From: Alphaproteobacteria bacterium
Lineage (GTDB): Bacteria > Pseudomonadota > Alphaproteobacteria > DSM-16000 > Inquilinaceae
Length of the DNA stretch: 64,000 nucleotides
Assembly (NCBI GenBank): GCA_028281925.1
Contig: JANQIX010000026.1
Location: 62,001 to 126,000 of the forward strand
Reading direction: 5' to 3'
Shown here: in pieces, positions 28,795 through 37,357 of the stretch
Layout: each line of letters opens with the position of its first letter
How positions within the stretch are numbered: position 1 is the first letter of the stretch
The notes under the pieces: generated by a model
Databases searched by the model: none
What the model was told of the DNA's origin: nothing
The model's input: the letters and a program-made list of their open reading frames with translations, nothing else
Made by a program: the position numbers and the translations under genes

Positions 28795-29423
28795 CGGTGC
28801 GACCCGAGACCTCCCATGGCCCGCTCAGGGTCGGCATTGGTGGCCCGGTCGGTTCCGGCAAGACGGCGCTGGCGGAAGCGCTGTGCAAGCGCCTGCGCGA
28901 CCGTATCGACATGTTCGTCGTCACCAACGACATCTACACGAAGGAAGACCAGCAGATCCTGACGCGCGCCGGCGCGCTGCCGGCGGACCGCATCATGGGG
29001 GTGGAAACCGGCGGCTGCCCGCACACCGCGATCCGGGAAGACGCGTCGATCAATCTGGCGGCGCTGGACGAGATGCGCACGCGCTTTCCAAGCGCCGCGA
29101 TCGCCCTGATCGAAAGCGGCGGCGACAACTTGGCCGCCACGTTCAGTCCCGAGCTTGCGGATCTGACGGTCTATGTGATCGACGTGGCGGCGGGTGAGAA
29201 GATCCCCCGCAAGGGTGGCCCCGGCATCACGCGCTCGGACCTATTGGTGATCAACAAGATCGACCTGGCGCCGGCCGTCGGCGCCGACTTGGCCGTCATG
29301 GACGCGGACACGCGTCGCATGCGCGGCGACCGCCCTTACGTCTTCACCAACCTGAAAACGGGCGAGGGTCTGGACCGGGTGATCGACTTCATCGTGACAA
29401 GTGGGGGCGTTGCGCTTCGGTAA
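28791..29423 (+). CDS. ureG: Urease accessory GTPase UreG
   Basis: 210 residues, SIMIBI-class GTPase that drives nickel insertion. P-loop [11 protein letters not shown] (about 17-27), [14 protein letters not shown], the nickel-binding CPH in [30 protein letters not shown] and the guanine-binding NKIDLAP. Last gene of the operon; convergent with ispG across 103 bp that contain a hairpin. Confidence 0.97.
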   Translation: MTVRPETSHGPLRVGIGGPVGSGKTALAEALCKRLRDRIDMFVVTNDIYTKEDQQILTRAGALPADRIMGVETGGCPHTAIREDASINLAALDEMRTRFPSAAIALIESGGDNLAATFSPELADLTVYVIDVAAGEKIPRKGGPGITRSDLLVINKIDLAPAVGADLAVMDADTRRMRGDRPYVFTNLKTGEGLDRVIDFIVTSGGVALR

Positions 29424-29465
29424 GCGCTGTGCGCTCCCGTAAGTCGGCATTGAGGCTAAGCCGAA

Positions 29466-29492
29466 ACCCGACGCAGCCACCGCCTGTCGGGT
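29466..29492. terminator. Hairpin between convergent ureG and ispG
   Basis: ACCCGAC (29466-29472) pairs perfectly with GTCGGGT (29486-29492) across 13 bases. A weaker outer pairing of GTAAGTCGGC with GCCGACCTAC encloses it. Position between convergent genes supports a two-way terminator; no T run. Confidence 0.45.
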
Positions 29493-29526
29493 CGCGCTTC
29501 GCTTGACGCCGACCTACCGGCAGCCG

Positions 29527-30663
29527 TTACTCCGCCGCGTCGGCGTGCTGGGCCTCTTCGGCCGCCTTTGCCGCTTCGATCGCCGCAGCCTTCTCTTCCA
29601 CCAGCCCGACCAGATGGTCGACGATGCTCTGGTCCTGCAGGCGGTGGTGGGGCTGGCCGGCGATGTAGATCTGATGCGTGCCCTTGCCGCCGCCGGTCAG
29701 GCCGATATCGGTCATCAGGGCCTCGCCCGGGCCGTTGACGACACAGCCGATCACCGAGACGGTCAGCGGCGTGGTGATATGGGCTAGCCGTTCCTCGAGC
29801 ACCTTCACGGTCTCGATCACCTCGAACTGCTGGCGCGCGCAGGAGGGGCAAGAGATCACGTTGACGCCGCGGTGCCGCAGGCCCAGCGTCTTCAGCATGT
29901 CGAAGCCGACCTTGATTTCCTCCACCGGGTCGGCCGACAGCGACACGCGGATGGTGTCGCCGATGCCGGACCACAGCAGCATGCCGAGGCCGATGGAGCT
30001 CTTCACCGTACCGGTGCGCAGGCCGCCCGCCTCGGTGATGCCGATGTGCAGCGGATAGTCGCAGGCCTCGGCCAGCGCCTGATAGGCCGCAACGGCCAGG
30101 AACACGTCGGACGCCTTGACCGAGATCTTGAACTCGAAGAAGTCCTGGTCTTCCAGGATACGCGCGTGGTTCAGCGCGCTTTCGACCATGGCCTCGGGAC
30201 AGGGCTCGCCGTAGCGCTCCAAGAGCTCGCGTTCCAGGCTGCCGGCATTGACGCCGATGCGCATGGAGCAGCCATGGTCGCGCGCGGCCTTCACCACCTC
30301 GGCCACGCGCGCTGCTGAGCCGATATTGCCCGGATTGATGCGCAGGCACGCGGCCCCGGCCTCAGCCGCCTCTATGGCGCGTTTGTAGTGGAAGTGGATG
30401 TCGGCGACGATCGGCACCGTCACCTCGGGCACGATCTCTTTCAGGGCCGCAGTCGACTCCTCATCCGGGCACGAAACGCGAACGATATCGGCGCCCGCAA
30501 TCTCCAGCCCGCGGATCTGGGCGATCGTGGCTTCCACATCGGTGGTCAGCGTGTTGGTCATGGACTGCACGCTGATGGGCGCATCGCCACCGACAGGCAC
30601 TTTGCCCACATGGATCTGGCGGCACGCGCGGCGGTGGATTTCGCGATAGGGTCGTACGCTCAT
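29527..30663 (-). CDS. ispG: (E)-4-hydroxy-3-methylbut-2-enyl-diphosphate synthase IspG (GcpE)
   Basis: 378 residues. Penultimate MEP-pathway enzyme, reducing MEcPP to HMBPP with a [4Fe-4S] cluster. Seen: [19 protein letters not shown] near the N-terminus, [27 protein letters not shown], and cluster ligands in ISCPSCARQ (two cysteines) and [12 protein letters not shown] (third cysteine and the glutamate). Length fits the two-domain bacterial form. Downstream of the RodZ-like gene on the same strand, as in many alphaproteobacteria. Confidence 0.97.
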   Translation of the reverse strand: MSVRPYREIHRRACRQIHVGKVPVGGDAPISVQSMTNTLTTDVEATIAQIRGLEIAGADIVRVSCPDEESTAALKEIVPEVTVPIVADIHFHYKRAIEAAEAGAACLRINPGNIGSAARVAEVVKAARDHGCSMRIGVNAGSLERELLERYGEPCPEAMVESALNHARILEDQDFFEFKISVKASDVFLAVAAYQALAEACDYPLHIGITEAGGLRTGTVKSSIGLGMLLWSGIGDTIRVSLSADPVEEIKVGFDMLKTLGLRHRGVNVISCPSCARQQFEVIETVKVLEERLAHITTPLTVSVIGCVVNGPGEALMTDIGLTGGGKGTHQIYIAGQPHHRLQDQSIVDHLVGLVEEKAAAIEAAKAAEEAQHADAAE

Positions 30664-30788
30664 GGGGGGCCGTTGCGCCTCAGGCGGTGGAGTGGATGTC
30701 GCTGACGTTCAAGGTGGGGTTATAGCGGAGTATCGACAACCGAGAAAGCGATGCAGGCCGCGGCGGACTGCCCCGCCACGCAGGCGGA

Positions 30789-30808
30789 GACGCGCCATGC
30801 GGCGCGTC
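30789..30808. terminator. Strong hairpin at the end of the RodZ-like gene
   Basis: GACGCGCC and GGCGCGTC form a perfect eight-base stem around ATGC, starting at the stop codon of the leftward RodZ-like gene. It may attenuate read-through to ispG or stabilise the upstream mRNA. Confidence 0.45.
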
Positions 30809-32030
30809 ACTGAACCTGTCGCATCAGCGCTCCGGCGTCCAGCGAGACGTCGCGCACGACTTCGCCGTCCCGTCCGAGCGATGGAACGCGATTCCCGTCG
30901 ACCTCGATCGAGAGGGCTCCGGCATTGCCGGTGTCGAGCCTCAGGCCGTTGCCGTCGGGCACCTCGTAGGCGTCCCCCGGCTGCAACACCCGGGTCATTA
31001 CCAGCCGGCCATTTTGGTCGCGCACTTGCACCCAGCTCATATCCGTTGCGCGAATAATCACCCGGCCGTCGCCTTCCGCTGCCTCCGCGCGTAGGCCGGC
31101 CTCCGGCGGACGTGGCGGCTGCTCCGCCTCTGCGTCCACCGCGGGCGGCGCAGAGGCGACTGTCATCGGCTCTCTGCCGTCCAGCGCCTCAGCAACCTCC
31201 GGATCGGCGGTCTCAGGCTCGGTGGCTGCAGGCTCGGTGGCTGCAGGATCCAAGTCAGGCGACATGGGCTCCGCCGCGCTTGCCTCCGACACCGTTGCCC
31301 CAGGCTCGGCCCGATGAACGACGGCTGCCGGAACTTCCACCGCACCTGCGGTCGGTTCGGCAGATGCCGGCGACGATTCCGGCTCCACCTCCACGGGATC
31401 AACAGGTGCCGACTCCGCCCTTGCCACGCTCGGCTGACGCCGCGGTTCCGTCGGCGCGTCTTCCGGCAGCGCCGCATCTGCGGGATCGTCGCTGAGCCAC
31501 GCCGTCCAGCGATCCGGGAGGTCGGGCAACAGGTCGACCAACTGGCGATCCGTGGAACTGGCATAATACCAGCTGCCATAGGCAAGCCCGAAAAGGATGA
31601 CCGCAATCAACAGGAAGGCTGCCCCAGGCATCCGTCCCTCGGGCGGCGGTGTGGGAAAAACGAGCTGGGTCGCCTTGTTGAAGCCGCTCATCTCGTCCTT
31701 GAAGCGCCGGACAAGATCCTCAGCATCGAGTTCGAGCAGCTCGGCATAACTGCGCACGAAACCGTGGGCATAGGTGGCCCCCGGCAGGTCGCCGAAGCGG
31801 CCATCCTCCATCGCTTCGATGAAGATGCGGCGGATACGCAGAGTCTCGGCAACGTCCGGCACCGAATAGCCGGCGGCCAGCCGCGATTCGCGGAGGATAT
31901 GGCCGACCGTCGCATCGTCGGGAATGAACGGCGTACCCGAATACCTGCCAGAGCCGGTCGACCCGGCCGGATGGGGCGGCTGATCGTCCTCTGGTGTCAT
32001 CTCAAACAAATGGTGCCTGCCTTGCGCCAT
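30807..32030 (-). CDS. RodZ-like protein: N-terminal HTH, one membrane helix, C-terminal DUF4115
   Basis: 407 residues. A Cro/C1-type helix-turn-helix (about 40-105, LRESRLAAGYSVPDVAETLR and YAHGFVRSYAELLELD), a single transmembrane helix (about 150-170, AFLLIAVILFGLAYGSWYY), a long Pro/Ala/Glu linker, then a beta-rich DUF4115 domain (from about 320: IIRATDMSWVQVRDQNGRLV). This is the RodZ layout, an MreB-anchoring cell-shape factor. ATG 32000 is an alternative start. A good -35/-10 lies upstream. Confidence 0.82.
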   Translation of the reverse strand: MAQGRHHLFEMTPEDDQPPHPAGSTGSGRYSGTPFIPDDATVGHILRESRLAAGYSVPDVAETLRIRRIFIEAMEDGRFGDLPGATYAHGFVRSYAELLELDAEDLVRRFKDEMSGFNKATQLVFPTPPPEGRMPGAAFLLIAVILFGLAYGSWYYASSTDRQLVDLLPDLPDRWTAWLSDDPADAALPEDAPTEPRRQPSVARAESAPVDPVEVEPESSPASAEPTAGAVEVPAAVVHRAEPGATVSEASAAEPMSPDLDPAATEPAATEPETADPEVAEALDGREPMTVASAPPAVDAEAEQPPRPPEAGLRAEAAEGDGRVIIRATDMSWVQVRDQNGRLVMTRVLQPGDAYEVPDGNGLRLDTGNAGALSIEVDGNRVPSLGRDGEVVRDVSLDAGALMRQVQ

Positions 32031-32154
32031 TGTGCCCGCCGTAGCTGGATAGTGTCGATCGCAAGACCTTGGATGCCATTTCCCGTCCCGGCCCGCCCGG
32101 CTGTCTCTCCAATGGACGGCGCCTTACCGCAGACCAGCAACACCTGTCTTCTGA

Positions 32155-32183
32155 TTTGTAAACAATTTTGCCGTCAGTATCAA
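32155..32183 (-). promoter_or_regulatory. Sigma-70 type promoter of the RodZ-like gene
   Basis: On the minus strand TTGATA (32183-32178) and TACAAA (32160-32155) are separated by 17 bases inside an AT-rich gap. It reads toward the RodZ-like start at 32030 or 32000, leaving a leader of about 120 bases. Confidence 0.5.
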
Positions 32184-32206
32184 ACGCCGAAATGCTAAAC
32201 CATTTT

Positions 32207-34519
32207 CTAAATCTCGATGTTACGATCCATTGCGAATCCACGAAGTTTTTCCCTGAGACTATGATCGGGGGAGGAGATCAGGCGATCCAGGTACCTTTCG
32301 AGTTGGCTGACCGTCAGCGAGCGGATCATCGCGCGCACCTCACCAATCGCCGCGGGGACCATCGAAAGTTGCCGGAACCCTATGCCAACCAGGGCCATGG
32401 CTTCAAGGGGGCGAGCCGCCATTTCGCCGCATAAACTGACGGACACCCCCTGCTCGGAACAGCGCGCAACCAGCTCGCGCAGCATCGTCAGTACGGCAGG
32501 CGAAAGCGCGTCGTATCGCTGGGCCAGCGGCGGGCTCGCCCGGTCGCAGGCGAACAAATACTGCAACAAGTCGTTTGAGCCGACGGCAATGAAGTCGACC
32601 CGGGCCAAGAGCGCCGTCAACTGCCAGAACAGGGCTGGCACCTCCAGCATCACGCCGATCCTGAGCCGCTCGGGCAACGGCTCGTTCAGCAGCCTTGCGC
32701 GCTCCAGTTCCTTGTCTAGCAGGGCCCTGGCGGCGTCCACCTCGGCCACTTCGGCGACGAGCGGAAACATGATGCCGATGGACCGGCCGGCAGCCGCACG
32801 GATCAGGGCGCGGAGCTGGCGGCGCATCAGCGCCGGGCGGTCAAGGCCGATGCGGATGGCGCGCCAGCCAAGCGCCGGGTTCTCCGTCGGCTCGTCCTTC
32901 AGATAGGGCAGGAACTTGTCGCCGCCGATGTCGAGCGTGCGGAACATGACCGGCCTGCCGTCGGCCTGATCGAGAACGGTTCGGTAGAGCCGCGTCTGCT
33001 CGGTGACATCCGGGAAATCGGATCGAACCATGAACGGAATCTCGGTCCGATAGAGCCCGATCCCGTCCGCACCCGTCGTCGCAAGATGCGGTATGTCCGC
33101 CAGCAGGCCGGCGTTCATCCACAGGCCGACGCGGACGCCGTCCTTCGATTCCGCCGGCAGATGGGCCCCGGCTTCCCGCGCCCGCCGCCGCGCCATCCGC
33201 AGGCTCATGGTACCGGCGAACATGTCCTGAACATCGTCGGCCGGGCGGACGAACACGTTGCTGTTGTCCGCGTCCACGATCACCGGGTCCCACGGCTCGA
33301 TCGTGCTCATGGCGTCGAGGCAGCGGCCAACCACCGGGATCCCCATCGCCCGCGCCAATATCGCCACATGGCTGGTGGACGATCCGTCTTCCAGAACCAG
33401 TGCGCGCAGCCGCGACTGCTCGTAGTCGAGCAGCTCGGCCGGCCCGATTGCACGCGCGATCAACACGGCATCATCGGGCAACGTCCCGAAGGCGGCCGAT
33501 GCCCGCCCCGAAAGATGCATCAACAGGCGGTTCGCGAGATCGTCGAGGTCCAGCAGCCGTTCCCGCAGATAGTGGTCCGCAAGATGGCCGAGGCGGGCGT
33601 GCGTATCGTTCTGCACCCGCTGTACGGCAGCCTCGGCGGTCAAGCCCGTACGGATCACCTCTGCGATGCGGCCAAGCCAGCCGCGATCGCGCGAGAACAT
33701 CCGGTAGGTCTCCAGGATGTCGCGGCTTTCCTCCTTCTCCGCCAGCACCGGGTTGGACAACAGTTCGTCCAGCGCGTCCTGCATGCTCGCAACGGCGGCA
33801 CGGAAGCGCGCGAGCTCTGCCGTCGGGTCGTCCGCCACCATCTCGCGGATCGTCAGGATCGGGCGATGCAGAACGGCGCGCCCCATGGCCAGACCGCCAT
33901 TCAGCCGCAGGCCGACCAGGCGGGCCGGAAGGATCTGGGACGGGGCGTCGGCCCGCGCCGCGCTGCCCGGCTCCGCCGGCACGCCCACCGCCACCAGTTC
34001 GGCGACGACCATGGCGACCGTCTGCAGCGTTTCGATCTCTTCCTCGTGGTAGACGCGACGATGCTGGTTCTGCACCACCAGCACGCCGCGCACCTGGCTG
34101 CCCCGCAGCACTGGAACGCCCATCAGCGACTGATAGGGGTCTTCGCCGGTCTCAGGCCGGTAGGCGAAATTGGGATGCTCGGGGGCATTGGCGATCGCCG
34201 TCGGCCGGCCCGTCGCTGCGATCTGACCGACCAGCCCCTCTCCGATCCTGAGACGGGTGCGGTGCACCGCGCTGGCATTGAGGCCGTGCGTCGCAAACAG
34301 CTCAAGTACGTCGCCGGGACGGACGACATAGCACGAACACACTTCGGCAACGGTTTCAGACGCGACCAGACGGACGATCTTGTCGAGGCGCGCCTGTAGC
34401 GCGTCGCTGCCCGCCATAATGTCGCGCAGCCGCGCCATCATGCGCCGGGCAGAGATGATCACGCCGCGATCCGGCGCTGAGGGGTGGCCGGCGCCGCCGC
34501 CCCCCGCTGCCGGCGGCAT
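32207..34519 (-). CDS. ptsP: PtsP: GAF-domain phosphoenolpyruvate-protein phosphotransferase (EI-Ntr)
   Basis: 770 residues. An N-terminal GAF domain (about 45-190) is followed by the enzyme-I part: phosphohistidine DGSSTSHVAILARAMGIPVV (about 390-409), PEP-binding barrel with RTLDIGGDKFLPYLKDEP, GIMFPLVAEVAEVD, VGSNDLLQYLFACDR and the catalytic cysteine in VSLCGEMAARP. It starts the nitrogen phosphotransfer chain to NPr and EIIA-Ntr, which links nitrogen and potassium state to gene control; apt beside a large nitrogen operon, though this order lysC-ptsP is common in the class. Its ATG overlaps the lysC stop (TAATG). Confidence 0.96.
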   Translation of the reverse strand: MPPAAGGGGAGHPSAPDRGVIISARRMMARLRDIMAGSDALQARLDKIVRLVASETVAEVCSCYVVRPGDVLELFATHGLNASAVHRTRLRIGEGLVGQIAATGRPTAIANAPEHPNFAYRPETGEDPYQSLMGVPVLRGSQVRGVLVVQNQHRRVYHEEEIETLQTVAMVVAELVAVGVPAEPGSAARADAPSQILPARLVGLRLNGGLAMGRAVLHRPILTIREMVADDPTAELARFRAAVASMQDALDELLSNPVLAEKEESRDILETYRMFSRDRGWLGRIAEVIRTGLTAEAAVQRVQNDTHARLGHLADHYLRERLLDLDDLANRLLMHLSGRASAAFGTLPDDAVLIARAIGPAELLDYEQSRLRALVLEDGSSTSHVAILARAMGIPVVGRCLDAMSTIEPWDPVIVDADNSNVFVRPADDVQDMFAGTMSLRMARRRAREAGAHLPAESKDGVRVGLWMNAGLLADIPHLATTGADGIGLYRTEIPFMVRSDFPDVTEQTRLYRTVLDQADGRPVMFRTLDIGGDKFLPYLKDEPTENPALGWRAIRIGLDRPALMRRQLRALIRAAAGRSIGIMFPLVAEVAEVDAARALLDKELERARLLNEPLPERLRIGVMLEVPALFWQLTALLARVDFIAVGSNDLLQYLFACDRASPPLAQRYDALSPAVLTMLRELVARCSEQGVSVSLCGEMAARPLEAMALVGIGFRQLSMVPAAIGEVRAMIRSLTVSQLERYLDRLISSPDHSLREKLRGFAMDRNIEI

Positions 34520-35739
34520 TACTCCGCGTCCAGCCCGTATGCGGCGTGCAGCGCGCGCACCGCCAGTTCGAGATACTGCTCGGCCACAAGAACGCTGATC
34601 TTGATCTCGGAGGTGGAGATCACCTGGATGTTGATGCCGTTCTCGGCAAGCGCGGAGAACATGCGCTTGGCCACGCCGGCATGGCTGCGCATACCCATGC
34701 CGATCACCGACAGCTTGACGACGTTCTCGTCGGGCCGGAGGTGGCGGTATCCAAGCGCCCCGCGCTGCGCTTCCAGAAGCGCGACCGTCGGCGCCAGCTC
34801 CGCCTTCGAAACGGTGAAGGTGACATCGGTGGCCTGGCCGTCTTCCGACACGTTCTGCACGATCATGTCGACATTGATGCCGGCATCGGCGAGCGGGCCG
34901 AACACGGATGCGGCCACGCCCGGCCGGTCGGGCACGCCCACCACGGTCACCTTCGCCTCATCCCTGCTGTAGGCGATACCGCTGACGATCTCCTGCTCCA
35001 CGATCTCGTCCTCATCCACAACCAATGTGCCGGGCCCGTCGGCGAAGCTGGAGAGCACGCGCAAGGGCACGCCGTGCTTCATCGCCATCTCCACCGACCG
35101 GGTCTGGAGAACCTTCGCACCGAGCGAGGCCATCTCCAGCATCTCTTCGTATGTGATCTTAGTGAGTTTGCGGGCGCGGCGCACGATCCGCGGATCGGCG
35201 GTATAGACGCCGTCGACATCGGTGTAGATATCGCACCGGTCCGCCCTCAGAGCTGCCGCGAGCGCAACGGCGGACGTATCGGAGCCGCCGCGGCCGAGCG
35301 TGCCTATCCGCCGGCGCGGCGACACGCCCTGGAAGCCGGCGACCACGGCCACCTCGCCCTCCTCCAGCCGCCGCGCCAGTTCCGTCGCTTCCACGCCGGT
35401 GATTCGCGCCTTGCCGTGCACTTCGTCCGTCGCGATCGGGATCTGCCAGCCGAGCCAGGATCGTGCGGGCACGCCAAGCGTCTGCAGCGCCATCGCCAAC
35501 AGACCAGACGTCACCTGCTCACCGGCCGACACAACAGTGTCGTACTCACGCGCGTCGTGCAGCGGCGTGACGCCGCGGCAGAGACCGACCAGCCTGTCGG
35601 TCTCTCCCGCCATAGCCGACACCACCGTGGCCACCTGATTGCCACGGTCGACCTCTGCCTTCACCTTTTCCGCGACCACACGTATGCGGTCGAGATCGGC
35701 CACCGAAGTGCCGCCGAATTTCTGTACGATCCGGGCCAT
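34519..35739 (-). CDS. lysC: Aspartate kinase LysC
   Basis: 406 residues. Phosphorylates aspartate, the first step to lysine, threonine and methionine. Starts MARIVQKFGGTSVADLDRI, with the kinase domain (GFQGVSPRRRIGTLGRGGSD, TDVDGVYTADPRIV) and two C-terminal ACT domains (about 265-400) that bind feedback amino acids (DRPGVAASVFGPLADAGINV). ATG 35739 with GGGAG upstream is chosen; the open frame continues to 35931 but that part is not conserved. Divergent from ubiG; coupled to ptsP. Confidence 0.97.
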   Translation of the reverse strand: MARIVQKFGGTSVADLDRIRVVAEKVKAEVDRGNQVATVVSAMAGETDRLVGLCRGVTPLHDAREYDTVVSAGEQVTSGLLAMALQTLGVPARSWLGWQIPIATDEVHGKARITGVEATELARRLEEGEVAVVAGFQGVSPRRRIGTLGRGGSDTSAVALAAALRADRCDIYTDVDGVYTADPRIVRRARKLTKITYEEMLEMASLGAKVLQTRSVEMAMKHGVPLRVLSSFADGPGTLVVDEDEIVEQEIVSGIAYSRDEAKVTVVGVPDRPGVAASVFGPLADAGINVDMIVQNVSEDGQATDVTFTVSKAELAPTVALLEAQRGALGYRHLRPDENVVKLSVIGMGMRSHAGVAKRMFSALAENGINIQVISTSEIKISVLVAEQYLELAVRALHAAYGLDAE

Positions 35740-35916
35740 GAATGAACGCTCCCGGCGCTGACGCCGTCGATCCCCAAAACCTCCGGCCGCTGATGCCGCG
35801 CCGGAGACGTCATACCGCGGGAAGGAACTCGCCCTGACGCCACAGGTTGTCGCGGCAGGTGCCGGTATCCATACTCTGAACCTCAAGACCCAAGCAAGCC
35901 GCCGGATCTCATCACG

Positions 35917-36720
35917 ATGACACCGCGCCAATCCACACGCACCGCCTCCCGATCCGCCGCCCCGGACGCAGGGCGCCTCGCTGGAGCCAGCGTCGACCCT
36001 GCAGACATCGCGCGGTTCGAAGCGCTAGCACACAGCTGGTGGGATCCGAACGGCAAGATGAAAGAGCTGCACCGGATGAACCCGCTGCGCATCGGCTTCA
36101 TCCGCGACCGCTTCGCCGCCGCTCATGGCCGCGACCCGTTGGCACACCGGCCCCTGGCGGGATTGCGGATCGTCGATGTGGGCTGCGGTGGCGGCCTGTC
36201 CAGCGAGCCGCTGGCCCGCCTCGGGGCGGAGGTGACCGGCATCGACGCCAGCCAGGAAGGCATCGGCGTGGCGCGCCTGCACGCGGCCGAGCGCGACCTC
36301 GACATCGACTACCGGCAGACGACAGCAGAGGCGCTGGCCGAAAGCGGCGAGACATTCGATGCCGTTGTCGCCCTGGAGATCGTGGAGCATGTGGCCGATG
36401 TGGCCAGCTTCCTGGGGGCCCTTTCGCGGCTGGCCCGGCCGGGCGCACCGCTGGTGATGAGCACGCTCAACCGCACGCCCAAGAGCTTCGCGCTCGGCAT
36501 CGTCGCCGCCGAATACGTGCTCGGGATCGTGCCGAGGGGCACGCACAACTGGCGCCAGTTCCTGAAGCCCAGCGAACTGGCGCGCGGCCTGCGCGACCAG
36601 GGATTCGCTGTCGAGGAGATCAGGGGCATGGTCTACAGCCCGCTGAAGGGGGACTGGAGCCTGTCCGACCGCGACCTTGACGTGAACTACCTTTTGGCCG
36701 CGGCCAAGCCGGACGCCTGA
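35917..36720 (+). CDS. ubiG: Ubiquinone biosynthesis O-methyltransferase UbiG
   Basis: 267 residues. Class I SAM methyltransferase that does both O-methylations in ubiquinone synthesis. Seen: family N-terminus FEALAHSWWDPNGKMKELHR, motif I VDVGCGGGLSSEPLARLGA (about 86-104) with GIDASQEGI, and the UbiG tail RGTHNWRQFLKPSELARGL with NYLLAA at the end. Membrane-associated in the Coq complex. Divergent from lysC, a common alphaproteobacterial arrangement. Confidence 0.95.
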   Translation: MTPRQSTRTASRSAAPDAGRLAGASVDPADIARFEALAHSWWDPNGKMKELHRMNPLRIGFIRDRFAAAHGRDPLAHRPLAGLRIVDVGCGGGLSSEPLARLGAEVTGIDASQEGIGVARLHAAERDLDIDYRQTTAEALAESGETFDAVVALEIVEHVADVASFLGALSRLARPGAPLVMSTLNRTPKSFALGIVAAEYVLGIVPRGTHNWRQFLKPSELARGLRDQGFAVEEIRGMVYSPLKGDWSLSDRDLDVNYLLAAAKPDA

Positions 36721-36851
36721 GACTGCCGACGCCCGGCCTGGGCCGCGACGTCAAACCGGTTGAGGGTCTTCATCCCGCTGGGTTAGTGTCCCGGGCCGAA
36801 AGCGATACGGCCAGTGGATGGCCGGGCGCGTCAATATCGAGGAGGTGGAGC

Positions 36852-37220
36852 ATGTCGGCAGGGAAGTCCCTTTGGCTTGTGGCATTGGCGTTGTTGGTCG
36901 CCTTGCCGGTCTCGGGCGCCCACGCCCAGTTGGGCTTCGACCTCTATCGCGCCGGTGTCCAGCTCACGACCGAAGATGTGGACCTGACCCGCGCGGCGGT
37001 CCGCGAAGCCTTGGAAAGCCAGGAAGTGGGCTTTTCCAACACCTGGTCGAACCCCGAGACGGGATTGAACGGCGAGGCCCGACTGCTGGAGGTATTCGAG
37101 CGCAACGATGCGCCCTGCGGCACGGTCTATTTCACCGTCACCAAGCAGGGCCGTGGGATCCCCTACACCTTGAGCTTCTGCAAGATGGAGGAAGAGGACC
37201 GCTGGGGCATGCTGCCATAG
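36852..37220 (+). CDS. Small secreted protein, 17-kDa surface-antigen-like C-terminus
   Basis: 122 residues with a signal peptide (about 1-25, LVALALLVALPVSGAHAQ). The ATG at 36852 follows GAGGAGGTGGAG. The stretch SNTWSNPETGLNGEARLLEV recalls the W-x-NPxTGxxG element found in RT0821/Lpp0805-type surface proteins, and two cysteines (CGTVYF and SFCKM) could form a disulphide. Likely periplasmic or outer-membrane associated. Function unknown; the family link rests on a short motif. Confidence 0.65.
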   Translation: MSAGKSLWLVALALLVALPVSGAHAQLGFDLYRAGVQLTTEDVDLTRAAVREALESQEVGFSNTWSNPETGLNGEARLLEVFERNDAPCGTVYFTVTKQGRGIPYTLSFCKMEEEDRWGMLP

Positions 37221-37357
37221 CGCTTTGCCCAAGAGACGCTGTCTGGGCCTGCCGACAAAATCCGGTTGTCACGCAACACCTCCAAGACATGTGTCGAGGC
37301 GGACGGTGCCTTGGCGTGCAGTCAGCTCCCGGCTTTACCTAGGCGGGTCGCGGGATC

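Noticed and set aside
33086-34399. 437-codon + strand frame opposite ptsP
   Set aside because: PtsP motifs are complete on the minus strand; the mirror frame is a composition effect.
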